Assembly (NCBI GenBank): GCA_964030475.1
Contig: CAXIPT010000006.1
Coordinates: 4,839,531 to 4,903,530, forward strand
Origin: Tethya wilhelma
Lineage: Eukaryota; Porifera; Demospongiae; Tethyida; Tethyidae
DNA: 64,000 bases
Direction: 5' to 3'
Made by a program: the position numbers and the translations under genes. Below are positions 45,890 through 56,789 of the stretch, one piece after another (the stretch's first letter is position 1; each line of letters begins with the position of its first letter). The notes beneath the pieces were generated by a model that saw only the letters and a program-made list of their open reading frames with translations, ran no database searches and was not told where the DNA came from.

Positions 45890-46342
45890 TAGCTCACCGG
45901 TATCCTCGCTGGTATCATACGAAAGCGACCTACTCAGGACAGAAGAAGGAGAAGGGCAAAGGAGGAACCTACATCAAGCAGATAATGGCATAGATAGTGG
46001 AGGTAAACTGTCACAATTTATGTTTGTTCGTATAGTTGTCTCTGCATATTTCAGTGTACAGATATGCAGACTCGGACAGCTGATGTTAATGTCGTCTCTC
46101 TAGACCCTTACAACAGTGATTGGCAAGATGTCCTAACTGAGGACTTGCCGCTGGTCTCATTCAAAAATCAGTTGACTCTAAAACGCCTTACGGGCAACTT
46201 TACATAGAGAAATACTCCTCTGCTGTTTACAGAGGCAGCTAATGTTAATGTTGTCTCTTAGGACCCATACAGTAGGTGTACTCTATCTCAGTACGAGTAA
46301 GAGATTAGTAGAGGTTTAGTAACCAAAAACATTATACCATTC

Positions 46343-46684
46343 TATAGAGCGTTTTCATATGACGTCAATGGTGTACAGATGAATATGTAAATTAGCAAAT
46401 GAATATGCAAATTAGCGCTAGTGATAGGGAGAAATGTATGGGAGAATTCTGTTCTGCTACTTAGCGTTTACAGCGCTCAACGATCGGTTTATATGTTGTG
46501 GCTTACAAGGCAGTAGTGTCAAAAATCACCTGGAAGCAAGCTCTTGTTGCTGCAGTAAGTGAAAAATCCAGACTTGAAGGCTTTCTCCCATACATTCAGT
46601 ACTTTAGCTGTACACCAGAAGGCAGCTGCTACGTGAACCACGCCCCAAAAATTGCGTAAAATGACATAAATGCAAACGCTCTAT
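46343..46684. mobile_element. Small inverted-repeat element (MITE-like)
   Basis: Ends read ATAGAGCGTTTTCATATGAC on the left and, in reverse complement, ATAGAGCGTTTGCATTTATG on the right. It is about 340 bases long, with no coding capacity and no clear target duplication. Confidence 0.55.
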
Positions 46685-46890
46685 TGGTGTACAGTATCTC
46701 AGTAAGAGTAATAGTAATGTTATGGTGTGTTTTCTTCTGTTTCAGTATTCGTGTTCCTTCAGACTCGACAGTCTCATTCCAAAACCAATCGACTCCAAAC
46801 AACCAACTTTACATTCAAACTTAGAGGTTAGTAGCCAACAAAGTTATACCGTTTCATTTTCAATATCACTCCCGGCCTCTACTGACACAA

Positions 46891-47192
46891 GGGGTGGTCA
46901 TGACCATACCCGCTGTACTAACACTCGCAACCAGGATCAAGATGCAATCAAGGGGTCAAAGTAACAAAAATTGCCCCCATCAAAGGTCAAGAAAGCTCTA
47001 CTGCTTGCTTTCAATCAACGGTCAAACGTCATTAGCCGCAAATAGCACGTTATATTGGATCAAATTTCAAATTTATCTCGATCAAGGCCTTCCAAAGTAG
47101 TGAAATTAAGGGTCAAGGCCTAAAAATTGGACGGATCAAATTTTGATCCCGGTCGCGGATGTTAGTACAGTGGGTATGGTCGTGACCACCCC
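46891..47192. mobile_element. Small inverted-repeat element (MITE-like)
   Basis: About 33 bases at each end are inverted repeats starting GGGGTGGTCATGACCATACC (left) and GGGGTGGTCACGACCATACC (right, complemented). Flanks CTGACACAA and TTGATACAA may be an aged 9-base target duplication with two differences. Confidence 0.6.
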
Positions 47193-47830
47193 TTGATACA
47201 AGGGCAGCTGATATCAATGTTGTCTCTTAGGAACCGTATACAGTAGTTATTGGTGTACAGTATCTCAGTAAGAGTTTAATTTAAGTAATGTTGTAGTGTC
47301 TTCTGTTTCAGTATTCATGTTCCTCTGTAGCAATGATCAAGCTCGGCATGATACCTGAAATTAATGTGTTTACTGTTCCTAAGGACTCGCTGAACAACTC
47401 TACATCCAAACTTAGCGGTTAGTAACCAGCAACATTACACCATTTCATTTCAATATCACTCCTCTACTGTTTACAGAGGTAGCTGATATTAATGTCGTCT
47501 CTTAGGACCGGTACAACAAGCAGTGATTGGCAGGCTGTCCATAAGGACTCGCAAGTCTCTATGAAAAATCAATCGACTCAAAATGAGCAACTTTACATCC
47601 AAACTTAAGAGGTTAGTATCCATACCATTTCTTATGTCAATATCACTTCCGTACTGTTTACAAAGGTAGCTGATGTTAATGCTGTCTCTTAGCACCCGTA
47701 CAGTAGTTATTGGTGTACAGTACGTGTCTATGTAAGCGTAATGTAATTAGTAAGCAAAGTTATATAGTGTATTTTTTACCTTCTGTTTCAGTATTTGTGT
47801 TCCTTGGTAGCAATGATCAAGTTGGGCATG

Positions 47831-48546
47831 ACACTAGAGAAATTACTGTGTATTTTTTACAAGAAACTTTTGACTTTAAGACGATAATTCCTTGGTGAAT
47901 AAATCATTTGAGATCTAAGTACATGTAGTGACACAGCTTTCAACTGCAAACTAAAGATTCTCACAAATAAAAACCCTGCTCAGGTTATGCAACATAGCCT
48001 AATGCAAACAAAAAATCAATGTAAGCTACTGCCAAAGAACAGTATGGACATGAGAGGTACAGAAAGTCCTACATAAAGCTATAATATACCTACATACTGA
48101 ATGGCAACACTGTATCACATCCCTTTGTTTTATGTCACACAACATTAGCCCGTTCCATACAGCATCAAAAGCACTAGTTTATACCATAAAAATTATTACT
48201 ATTGTTTGCTTACCTTGGCAGTTAGAGGTACAGGAAGAATGATAGTTCATAGATTCCCGGCTACTTTCGTACAAATTCAGCCTGGAATGCATAGTCTAGT
48301 AAGTACTTGCACTTTATTATTTCAGTACCTAGTAAGTATATTCTTACCTGTTTCAATATAATCTTAGCTGTAGCAAAAGCGCTGCTTCTGTTCTGGATTT
48401 CACTCCTTTCTTGGGACGGCATCAAAGATTTACAAATTGTGGCAGCTGCCCAAAAATGCCCAAAAGTGCAACACGCGTGGTTCGTGAAATTTACATTAGA
48501 GCATATGGGCGTTTCGAATCCCGGGTACGTAGTCTCTAATATCTAT
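47831..48546. other. Right part of the composite element, non-coding
   Basis: I see no gene. The end at 48511-48546 (CCCGGGTACGTAGTCTCTAA and TATCTAT) is the right terminus of the element that starts at 43012. Confidence 0.45.
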
Positions 48547-49343
48547 CATAGATACTATAGACTACGTGCACGGGATTGGATTCTTCCCGTTCCCGCCATT
48601 CATCTATGTTACGCAGTAGGGGGTACCCGGGCTCGATAATTAATTACAGCTGCCGTATGGTACTGTACTTTCACAGCAAGCAGGCTGAGCAGTAAGCTAG
48701 AAAATGGCGCTGAACATGCCCAACATTTTGTTCGCTACTGCAAAACATACTCCTTTTCTAGCCAGTTATTATGGCCCATTCCATGTAGGAATGGTTGCAG
48801 AAGTACATGTTTCTATTCTTTGTTCAACTTAGAGAGTTTAACGAAAATTACAGGTCCGACCGTTTTGACAAAAACCATCCAACAACTAAAATGTACCAAG
48901 ACAAAGAAGTCGGCCACTGTACCCGCTTACTTGTAAGACTGTGGCTCTAAGGTACCTGGTACCATGTACAAATCATATGTCTACTATTCCCTGGAGAAAA
49001 AAAGTTGGAAAAGACTCTTTTTGCAGTTCTTAGAGGTACAACCGATCAGCATAACAGCTAAAATGGCGGTCTTTTGTCGTTTTGACAGGATTTTTTGGGT
49101 TTCGAGATCCAGTTCTGGTAGTTCTGCCTCTCTTTGTAACGAAAAGAATCTTCGTTCTCTGTAATTCACTGTCTACTAAGGTATAGCTTGCGCTTTAGTG
49201 CCTAAACAACAACTTTCCACTTTCACAAAAAAATTTTTTTTCCAAAAAAATGAAACATAGATCGCAGATTACGTAAAGTACTAGAGCAATACTAGTGCGT
49301 GGGCGTGAGTCCAATCCCGTGCACGTAGTCTATAGTATCTATG
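48547..49343. mobile_element. Related DNA element inserted in the end of the larger one (7-base duplication)
   Basis: Its ends start CATAGATACTATAGACTACG, a diverged version of the outer element's ends. Both sides carry TATCTAT (48540-48546 and 49344-49350). It is 797 bases long, without a recognisable gene. Confidence 0.7.
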
Positions 49344-49358
49344 TATCTATGATCTAGT

Positions 49359-49639
49359 GTAACCTTTGACCTTTACACTCGCAAGAGTACTACGGCTGAC
49401 ATTGAGAGAGAGAGAGAGAGAGAGATGTATGTTTTCTTGTATACTCTTAAGGTACCTTGTAAGTTCTATATATTTAAAGGTATATACTATGTTTTTGTAC
49501 TTTAGGCTTAACACTAAGTTTAAACGATTTCAGCAATCACTTCAGTGACATTGAAATTACGTACAACAGTCCCGGCTTTGTCCACTGAAATGCCTTGGTA
49601 CATACACCAACTGCATGAGTTGTTTCCACTTCAGTTGCT
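49359..49639. other. Duplicated 3' flank of a 12-Cys copy
   Basis: It matches 38280-38500 with many differences and continues the sequence interrupted at 43011. It contains a GA repeat (about 49406-49424). Confidence 0.5.
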
Positions 49640-50525
49640 CTTGGTTTGACTATTTCATTGTTTCACTGCTCATTTCTGACTGTGATGGTCACTGAGACGG
49701 TGCAACATCAGTTTGGCGTACCTATCTGAGTCGAGCTCGAGGTTCAGTCCGCGGCAGTGACTCTGGATCCGTGTAGGTGCAGGCTGTTCAGACTCAGTCG
49801 TGGCCATTGGTGTGGCGCAAAATCCAGGACCATTCAAACTACAAATACTCCACAATGCTGTTGGAACTAATGGATCAGTGATATGTCTGGGATTATTGTA
49901 GATGACATTGACACAGCAACTAAGATCGCTTTGGAGAGATCGAAGAGAATTTCAACATGAAGATGAACAGAAACCAGTGGAAGTTATATTTACTGTAGCA
50001 CAGTTTGTTATCACAGGATGCTGTTTCAGTTTCAAGGAACATTATTAATTTATCTCTTGATTCAGCACCGCAGTGCTCTGCTTGTATGTTCACAAGACAG
50101 TTGTCCCGCTCCACTAGAAAGAAGTCTTCGCATCCTTCTGCATTTGAGAGACTCAGAGCCTCTACTATCATCTGGCTTTGTAGAGGAGTACACTAGGCTA
50201 ACGTAAGTTGCTGATAAAGGTTGTCATCTGTGTACACTTTGTTCTCAAAGATTAGTGTATCATGAAAGGTAAATTTATTGTTACAACTCTCCACAGTCTC
50301 CACACCATGCACATTGTGACCATGCAGAGAGAATAGCTGTATATGCATATGTCAATAGGATCATCTGATTCAGTAAAGTTGAGAAATGAGTTAATACAGC
50401 AACTGAGCACACTTTAAAGGGACTGTAAGTAATTGCGGCAGCCTCCAGTAAGGGTACAAGTGGTTGTGGATAGCCTGTGGTACTGGTTGGTATGTTCAGT
50501 GCTAGGGTGTCCAACGTCAAATTTC
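49640..50525 (-). pseudogene. 12-Cys gene fragment (GPI-like type), multiply broken
   Basis: Reading leftwards, the remains of module 1 (about 50500-50280) and module 2 (AEGCEDFFLVERDNCLVN, then LGCC and ALWSICSLNGPGFC) are followed by the start of the Thr/Pro stalk (TPMATTESEQPAPT). Several frameshifts and small deletions separate the pieces. At least two of the insertions are 4 bases long (near 50307-50310 and 50323-50326). Confidence 0.75.
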
Positions 50526-50574
50526 AAGAGCAGCAAAATGAAGTCATTGCTAGTTATTTATGTAGACCTACTAT

Positions 50575-50623
50575 ACCATATATATTTTTCAGTTGACCTA
50601 GGTCAACTGAAAATATATATGGT
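50575..50623. repeat. Near-perfect 49-base palindrome
   Basis: The arms ACCATATATATTTTTCAGTT and AACTGAAAATATATATGGT pair around GACCTAGGTC, with one extra base in the left arm. It could be a cruciform or the remains of two inverted transposon ends. Confidence 0.7.
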
Positions 50624-50879
50624 TTGATATAATCATGCTTTGTTTTCCTTCACGAGGCGTTCCAATAAAACACAAATTTGCAAAATAATGGTCACGTGAC
50701 CAGAATATAGCATGCGTATGTATACGCATGCACGTACACCGTGTGCTATTGCCGCATTTGTCACAAGTAGTATATACTAAGAATCTTGCAAACACTCATA
50801 AAAAGATTACATAGTCCCGGTAGAACATTGCTTACAGCCAGGCCTCACCAAATTTGCTATTGTAGTTGACCTAGCCAGT

Positions 50880-51555
50880 ATAAAGTACACAGTGTAAATG
50901 TTTCTTTCCATCTGTTCCTGTATTATATACCATTCATTTGTTTCGCATGAACACTTTCATTTTGACCTTTACCCATCAAACTTGTGTTTCGTAAGTGTTT
51001 TAGTTCTTACCATCTACCAGTGCTGATCCTTTACCAGTTTTGTGCACCATCATTCCCATTGTTGTATCTTGTATGTTATAAATGCTGATTTGACTTTATT
51101 CTGTACACTGGTATATAATTATATGCAGGGTTGGTACCTTAATTGTTAATTACTTGATTGATCGTAAAGGTTCAGTGTTTGCTCTCATAATCACGGTGGC
51201 TGTGATCTTTATTCTGGCCAATGCTGAAAAGGTGATGTAAATACATTCAGAAGTACACTCATGCAATGATACACCCCCTATAGTTCTTGGCAAAGCTGTA
51301 TGTATACATAGGCAGCTTAAGTGCTTGCCTTAATTCTTTACTTTTATGGAAGGTTAAAGTATACTATGTGTGCATGCATGTTATTAATTGTAACCACTTT
51401 GTAACACTACTTCCATGCATGTGTGGTTGTGATTGTTTGTCCTGTCTCCTCAGGTAATGGCGTGGGTTCAAGATCGACTCTCTAACAGCAACCACGACTC
51501 ATCGTCTTGCAGTACCTCTGAAACTCGTAGTAAAAAATCAGGACGGAGAAGATGA
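50880..51555 (+). pseudogene. NOMO-like 3' end, decayed copy
   Basis: The transmembrane exon is present only in part (51164-51231, GSVFALIITVAVIFILANAE), and its upstream half is replaced. The last exon (51453-51555) is almost intact and encodes VMAWVQDRLSNSNHDSSS and the basic end KKSGRRR before the stop at 51553-51555. Upstream exons are missing, although intron-like flanks such as CATTCATTTGTTTCGCATGA persist. It was duplicated with the small secreted gene downstream. Confidence 0.65.
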
Positions 51556-52416
51556 TAGTGTTATATGCATGGTTGGAGTGAGTCTCTTTAGGTACCATTA
51601 TCATGTCTAGACCCTTGAGTCATATACTTGCTCTGTGTGCGTGTGTGTTTCTCATAAAGCTCTGAATCTATCTAGTTTGTGTTGTCTTCCATTCAATTTG
51701 CCTACTCTTAGACTAGTGCCTGGGTGTGGTCATTCATTCCGAATTTTGTCTCTACTTAATAATAAAACCACAAGTTGTTCAGCCATGATTCAAATTAATT
51801 GGCTTCACTCCACCTTATGTCTCTGAGTGAGGGCCTAAACTGTGTGAGTATATGGGTCTATGTGTGTGCTCACACGCTACTGCTGAAATGTTTGTCAATT
51901 TGTTTTCATAATTGTAGTCATGATTGTTCATTGAACTATTCAATGATTGAACTCTGTAAACGGCTATGGTTGCTGTATAACTATTCATCATCAACTTGTT
52001 TATATACTTCTGAGATTGATTCTGATAAGCAATCAGATCAAAGGCTATATTTCATGTGATTATGATTGTCAATAGACAAAACAAGTGTATTATAGTTTAC
52101 TCAATGGTGGGCGAGGATCACGATAAATACTGTTTAAGTGCATGCCTGCATATCTATCTCTTCAATATTAGGGCAGGGAATGTTTGGCTGGTGCATGTTG
52201 AAACGTGGTGGTTAGTTGCTTGGAAGCATATCAATCAGAGTAAAATGTTCCCTGGGTGCTGACTACCCTGCAAGGTTATGTGTTGAGGGATATATAAAGG
52301 ATGGTAGCTTGTGTGCACATCAGTACCAATTCATCAAGCATGCAGTTTATGCACACAACTTACCTCTGAGTCAACTGAATTGTCTCTGTTCTAAAGTTAG
52401 AGAGCATTGTCAAAGA
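51556..52416 (+). promoter_or_regulatory. Duplicated intergenic region with a TATA box
   Basis: It corresponds to the reverse of 59433-60339. TATATAAAGG at 52291-52300 lies about 125 bases before the pseudogene start at 52417. Confidence 0.5.
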
Positions 52417-52798
52417 ATGGGTCATAGAACTAATGTTTTGCTTGTCACATTGTTTGCTGGAGCACTTGTTCTAGACTTTCTACAAGAAACGTCTGCAGCT
52501 CCTGTAAACGAAAATGAAAACAACCTTGATGCTAGTAATGAGCTGGAGGAACAACAAGAAAATGATGAAAATATTAAACGTCGTGGCAATTAAGTCTAAA
52601 TCAAAAAGCAATACTCATGAAACTAGCAATGGTGATGATGATATACAATGATGATGAAGATGATGAAGATGACAATGGAGACAATAATGTTGGACTTGGT
52701 GGAGGGGATCGGATATTGGAGGTATTCTTAGCCTGCTGACTACACTGCTTGATTTACTTTCTGATACTGGAATTGACTTGGGTGATCTTTTTTCATGA
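52417..52798 (+). pseudogene. Small acidic secreted gene, frameshifted copy
   Basis: It begins with MGHRTNVLLVTLFAGALVL, a signal peptide nearly identical to that of 59052-59432, and continues through NENENNLDASNELEEQ. A 4-base insertion (AATTAAG against AAG, about 52589-52593) then produces an early stop. The downstream sequence still encodes the acidic region with small indels, and the hydrophobic C-terminus (ILSLLTTLLDLLSDTG) is intact in another frame. Confidence 0.75.
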
Positions 52799-54012
52799 AT
52801 AGAAAGCAAGATACTCATGTTTATGATATGTTAAGTCAGTATGGTTTATTACGATTATAGTTAGATGGACAATAAAACTGGAATTATTTGGTCTATGTAG
52901 TAGCTGCTTAAAATTTATATAAACTGAATTCTTTGGTTTGGAAAACGTAGCTTTGCATGTTATCCAATTGTTAATCTTCCTCCACATACTCCACTCAGTA
53001 TGCAGCTATAATTATGATTACCTGCTCATAGTTATACATTACAGCTGTGCGATACACTGTTATCACATTGTTATCGCATCTTTTTCTAAATATCCTGTAG
53101 GCATGATGCAATATTGGACCACCTGCATGGTCTAATAAACAGTATCATAATAGAGATTATGTGTATTCATGTACTTTTCATCCTGCATTGCATGGGGTAC
53201 CAGACATATTAAATAGATTCAAGTGTGAAGGAGTGTATAGATGACTGACTGCAAAATCTGCACATGTATGTTGCGTCATTGTACCTACCTATAGGGTGTA
53301 TGAATTCATACACCCAAATGCAAGTGGGCCACCTGTATGGTCTAATAAGCAGTATCATATAGTGACACTCTTAGAGATTATGTATATTGATGCCGTATTT
53401 TTCATCCCATTCAGTGCATTGCATGGGGTACCAGACATATACTGATAAATAGATTCAGGTGTGAGGGAGTGTATAGATGATCGACTGCAAAATCTGCAGA
53501 TACATGTTGCATCATTGTACCTATGGCTAGTTGTACCATAGGGCTCACTTCAAAGTCACTGCACAGTTTACATTGGCCATGCATGTACACTATCTAACCA
53601 TGGCCACTAGCTGATACACTACCTCTTTTTGGGTGTATGAGTTCATACACCCGAGGTAGTGTATGAACTAATGGCTTCACTATGGTGAAAAGGCAATTGT
53701 ACTAATGTATTATAACCTGAGGGCAGCTGTATGTATTCCCGAGGGTGCAGCATGTCCATGGTTTATTCACGTAAAGAGAACAGCCCAGAGGGAAATATGC
53801 ATATTTCTCTCTTGCGTGAATGCATGTATATTTCCCTCTTGCACTAAATTGTACATGGTATCACAAATGCATCACAATATAATTATAGCTAAAACAGTGA
53901 GAAAATTAATAATACAACAAAGAAAAAACAGTGAGAGCATATACAATAAAATGAAAACAGTGAGGCTTGACTGAATCACTGAATTCATATCATAATGACC
54001 ATGTATAATTTA

Positions 54013-54043
<31 letters not shown>

Positions 54044-54264
54044 AAAACAAACTAAAATTAAAGTTCTAAACAGTTACTATAATACATAGTACATTATTAT
54101 AATAATAATTATTATGTTAATTGTAAAATGGCAAACTGTACAATAATTATTGGACTACTCAGTTATAATATTATCATGACAGCAACACACCGTGGTTAAT
54201 TGTTTGTTTGTATACAATACATTGTGTGAAAAATTATCATTAATTAAAAGTCAATTAAGAATAA
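52799..54264. repeat. Non-coding region with a tandem duplication and two palindromes
   Basis: About 53116-53290 and 53327-53525 are diverged direct repeats with a period near 211 bases, each containing GCATTGCATGGGGTACCAGA. Two 22-base palindromes occur: GGGTGTATGAATTCATACAC plus CC at 53294-53315, and a variant at 53631-53652 with additional 11-base flanking arms. A TTA/ATT microsatellite lies near 54016-54042. No gene is seen. Confidence 0.55.
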
Positions 54265-55434
54265 TTATTGTTGTTCCTTAAGCTTATCATGACCACTAAC
54301 TAAAGGTTGGCTATCAGTATCCTTATTTTTTCTATGTTTCTTCCAACATATGCAAGAAACTATGCTGATTAGAAGTACTGAACCTACAACAGCTATAGCT
54401 AATGGTACTAACGCTGCTGCTGCTATGTTGACACCAGATTGACATCGCCCTGGGTCATCCACACCACATAGTGTCCACAACTTGTCTAATGGAACTGCTA
54501 GATATGAGTCAGGATTGTTGTACAGTGTATTTGCACAGCAACCAAGATCCCTTTTAAGTGTTTCCAAAGCACTCTGGCAAATTGAAGGACAAGACCTAGC
54601 ATTGTTGGTCAGTTGAGCAGTACATGATGTGTTAACTGCATGAATTTTTGCTGTACCAGAATCAGATTCTATTTGTTTGTCATTCATTAATTTAGCCCAA
54701 CATCTTTCTCCATTTTCATTGACCTGACAGGCATCATTTAGAAATGATTTGTCCTTTTCGCATGCTTCTGCACGAGTGTAAGCATTTTCCAAGCCTTTCC
54801 TGTAGGTAGTACAAGTAACTGTGGCAATCATTTGGTGGAAGTTGTCATCTGTGCAAGGTTTTTTTGGGTCGTCATCATTGAAAGTTGGTATAAACCTGAG
54901 CCCATTGTTGCAGCTCCCAAGGACAGTTTCAACACCACAACGAGACCACAAGGTGTAGCTGTAGAGTTCTTTGTTAGATGAACTATCTGTTCTGTTGGGT
55001 AGGGAATTAATACAACACCCAAGACTACTACGTAAATACTGAAGATGGTCTCTGCACTCTTTAGTACAGCTGTTACTTTCTAGCGTACAAGATGATGGAG
55101 GAGCAAGAGCATTGTGAACCACTTCTGTGCAGAATTCGGATTCCCTCTCTTGTTTTTTCCCGCAGCCTTCAGCAACATCTCTGCCATAGTTGTTCATTCC
55201 ACATTTTTCTGCAATGTGTACCAGTTCGTCACCATATCCTGAGGTGCACTCATAGTGCACGTATACATCAAAACAAATGTTTTTGTTGACTGATCGACGT
55301 CTGATGAAGGTATGTTGAGTACTTTGTGGAGTCACTCCATTTATTGCTAGCTTATTGCCGAGTGCATCCTCCATGCTCAGAAAGAAGAAAACTGCAGCCA
55401 ATTGCAAGAGTGCTAGTGCTGATTGCAGCCCCAT
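54265..55434 (-). CDS. 12-Cys paired-module type I membrane protein
   Basis: A complete single-exon gene of 389 residues. A signal peptide (MGLQSALALLQLAAVFFF) precedes a basic site RRRS in place of the usual R/K-R-Q. Module 1 contains LGCCINSLPNRTD and LWSRCGVE; module 2 contains NENGERC, LGCCANTLYNNP and LWTLCGVDDPGRC. A transmembrane helix (AAALVPLAIAVVGSVLLISI) is followed by a tail of about 30 residues beginning WKKHRKNKD and ending HDKLKEQQ, the longest cytoplasmic tail in this cluster. It is the most diverged intact member. An NRF1-like motif lies 80 bases upstream, and a hairpin element lies beyond that. Function unknown. Confidence 0.85.
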   Translation of the reverse strand: MGLQSALALLQLAAVFFFLSMEDALGNKLAINGVTPQSTQHTFIRRRSVNKNICFDVYVHYECTSGYGDELVHIAEKCGMNNYGRDVAEGCGKKQERESEFCTEVVHNALAPPSSCTLESNSCTKECRDHLQYLRSSLGCCINSLPNRTDSSSNKELYSYTLWSRCGVETVLGSCNNGLRFIPTFNDDDPKKPCTDDNFHQMIATVTCTTYRKGLENAYTRAEACEKDKSFLNDACQVNENGERCWAKLMNDKQIESDSGTAKIHAVNTSCTAQLTNNARSCPSICQSALETLKRDLGCCANTLYNNPDSYLAVPLDKLWTLCGVDDPGRCQSGVNIAAAALVPLAIAVVGSVLLISIVSCICWKKHRKNKDTDSQPLVSGHDKLKEQQ

Positions 55435-55511
55435 GCTTAGCTGTATAGTTTGGCTAAGTGAAATTTCCTATCATTGCTAGGTAATTTATATCCAAGGCTG
55501 CAGATATTTCA

Positions 55512-55521
55512 CGCATGCGCA
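55512..55521. promoter_or_regulatory. NRF1-like motif CGCATGCGCA
   Basis: It lies about 80 bases upstream of the minus-strand start at 55434, at the same relative place as in the other transmembrane-type genes. Confidence 0.5.
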
Positions 55522-55603
55522 CTCACATAGGAAATTTGTTTTAACCGTAAAAATTTAATAGTCAACAATTAACTCCTTGTCCACTGAATGCCTAGATAAC
55601 AGT

Positions 55604-55925
55604 GTAGGAATGGCCAGTGCCATAAAAAGTAATGAAACAAGCCAAGACTCTGAATTTCGGCACATGACTAGCTACTTCATTTTCAGTCTTCATCAGGTCA
55701 TAGTATAGACAGGGGCCTTAATTTGTCTCCCGATTATATATTAAATGAAGTATATCAGCAATTATGCAGGCAACCGATGTGACATGGTAAATCTTTGGTA
55801 CAAAAAAATGAAGTATAAGTCATGTGCCGAATTCAGAGTCTTGTGGCTTGTTTCATTATTTTTTATGGCACTGCCCATTTGTTATTTTTACAAAATTTTT
55901 ACTACTTGTTCATGCACTTTAATTT
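55604..55925. repeat. Hairpin element, copy 2
   Basis: The arms at about 55604-55685 and 55800-55925 are inverted copies (GCCATAAAAAGTAATGAAAC and TTTCGGCACATGACTAGCTA on the left) with a few differences. The overall plan is the same as at 28543-28925, but the middle of the arm differs and the two arms of this copy agree with each other. It is 170 bases upstream of the gene at 55434. Confidence 0.75.
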
Positions 55926-55978
55926 GTGATTCACTAGTTTTGCAAGAGACTGATCAATAATCTCTACAAAAATTAGAA

Positions 55979-56710
55979 GTGCTTGCTTACATTGGATGGA
56001 CTAATTCATTTTCTCACTGCTTGTTGGTTCTGACTGCGATGGTGTTACAGTTGGTGTATACTGACTCGAACAGAAGGAAGTTCAGTTGTCTCTGGGTCTG
56101 TAGGTGCAGGCAGTTCAGTTTAGTTCAGTTCAGTTTTGGTCGTGGTGTCAAAATCCAGGATCATTCAAACTACAAATGCTCCACAATGCTGTTGGAACCA
56201 ATGGATCGGTCATATGTCTGGGATTGTTGTAGATGGCATTTACACAGCAACCAAGATCGCTTTGGAGAGATTGAAGAGAATTTCGACATGAAGATGAACA
56301 GAAGCCAGTGGAAGTTGCTGTAGCACAGTTTGTTATCACAGGAACAACTAATGCTGTTCCTGTGTCAAGGAACACTATTAACTTTGCCCCTTGATTCAGC
56401 ACCACAGTGCTCTCCTTGTGAGTGGTTGCCATGCTCCACTAGCAAGAAGTCTTCACATCCTTCTGCAAGTTTGAGAGAGCCTCTTCTATCATCTGGCTGT
56501 ATGGAGGAGTACACTCTGCTAACACAAATTGCTGCTAAAGGTTGTCATCTGTGCACACCTTGTTCTCAAAGATGGGTGTAAAGGTATATAAGAATATTGT
56601 TACAACTCTCCATGCACAGTCTCCACACCACATTTTAACCAGAGAGAATAACTGTATAATGATTTATTATGTCAACAGGAGCGTCAGTAATTTAAAAGTT
56701 GAAAATGAGT
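55979..56710 (-). pseudogene. 12-Cys gene fragment (GPI-like type), multiply broken
   Basis: Reading leftwards from the n at 56711, it has remains of the end of module 1, then module 2 (LGCCVNAIYNNPRHM, LVPTALWSICSLNDPGF) and a degraded Thr/Pro stalk. Frameshifts include a 4-base TGCA insertion at 56613-56616 relative to the intact copies. The 5' half is absent or lost at the contig join. Confidence 0.75.
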
Positions 56711-56789
56711 NTGCTATTCTCTGCATCCTTGCCCATGTGCAAAATTATTATAAATAAAAATAAAAAAAAATAAAAAAAAAATAAAAAAA

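Larger units (their letters stand above)
46060..47830. repeat. Degenerate tandem repeat array
   Basis: A unit containing GATGTTAATGTCGTCTCT recurs near 46083, 46236, 47207, 47484 and 47669. A second motif, TTCTGTTTCAGTATTCGTGT, recurs near 46735, 47297 and 47781. The spacing is irregular because two small elements are inserted. No reading frame is conserved between units. Confidence 0.5.
43012..49351. mobile_element. Composite DNA-transposon insertion with a 7-base target duplication
   Basis: The left end starts CATAGATATTAGAGAC and the right end is its complement (48511-48546 plus G at 49351; the end is split by a later insertion). Both flanks carry ATCTAGT (43005-43011 and 49352-49358). 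The related locus near 38270 is continuous across this point, which supports an insertion. Inside are four further elements: 43042-44432, 44681-45889, 46343-46684 and 46891-47192, and the right end is interrupted by 48547-49343. No transposase was recognised. The superfamily is open; short ends starting CA with 7-base duplications would suit a P- or hAT-like element. Confidence 0.7.

Noticed and set aside
48307..48639. 110-residue plus-strand frame
   Set aside because: It crosses the boundary between two nested transposons, so it cannot be a conserved gene.
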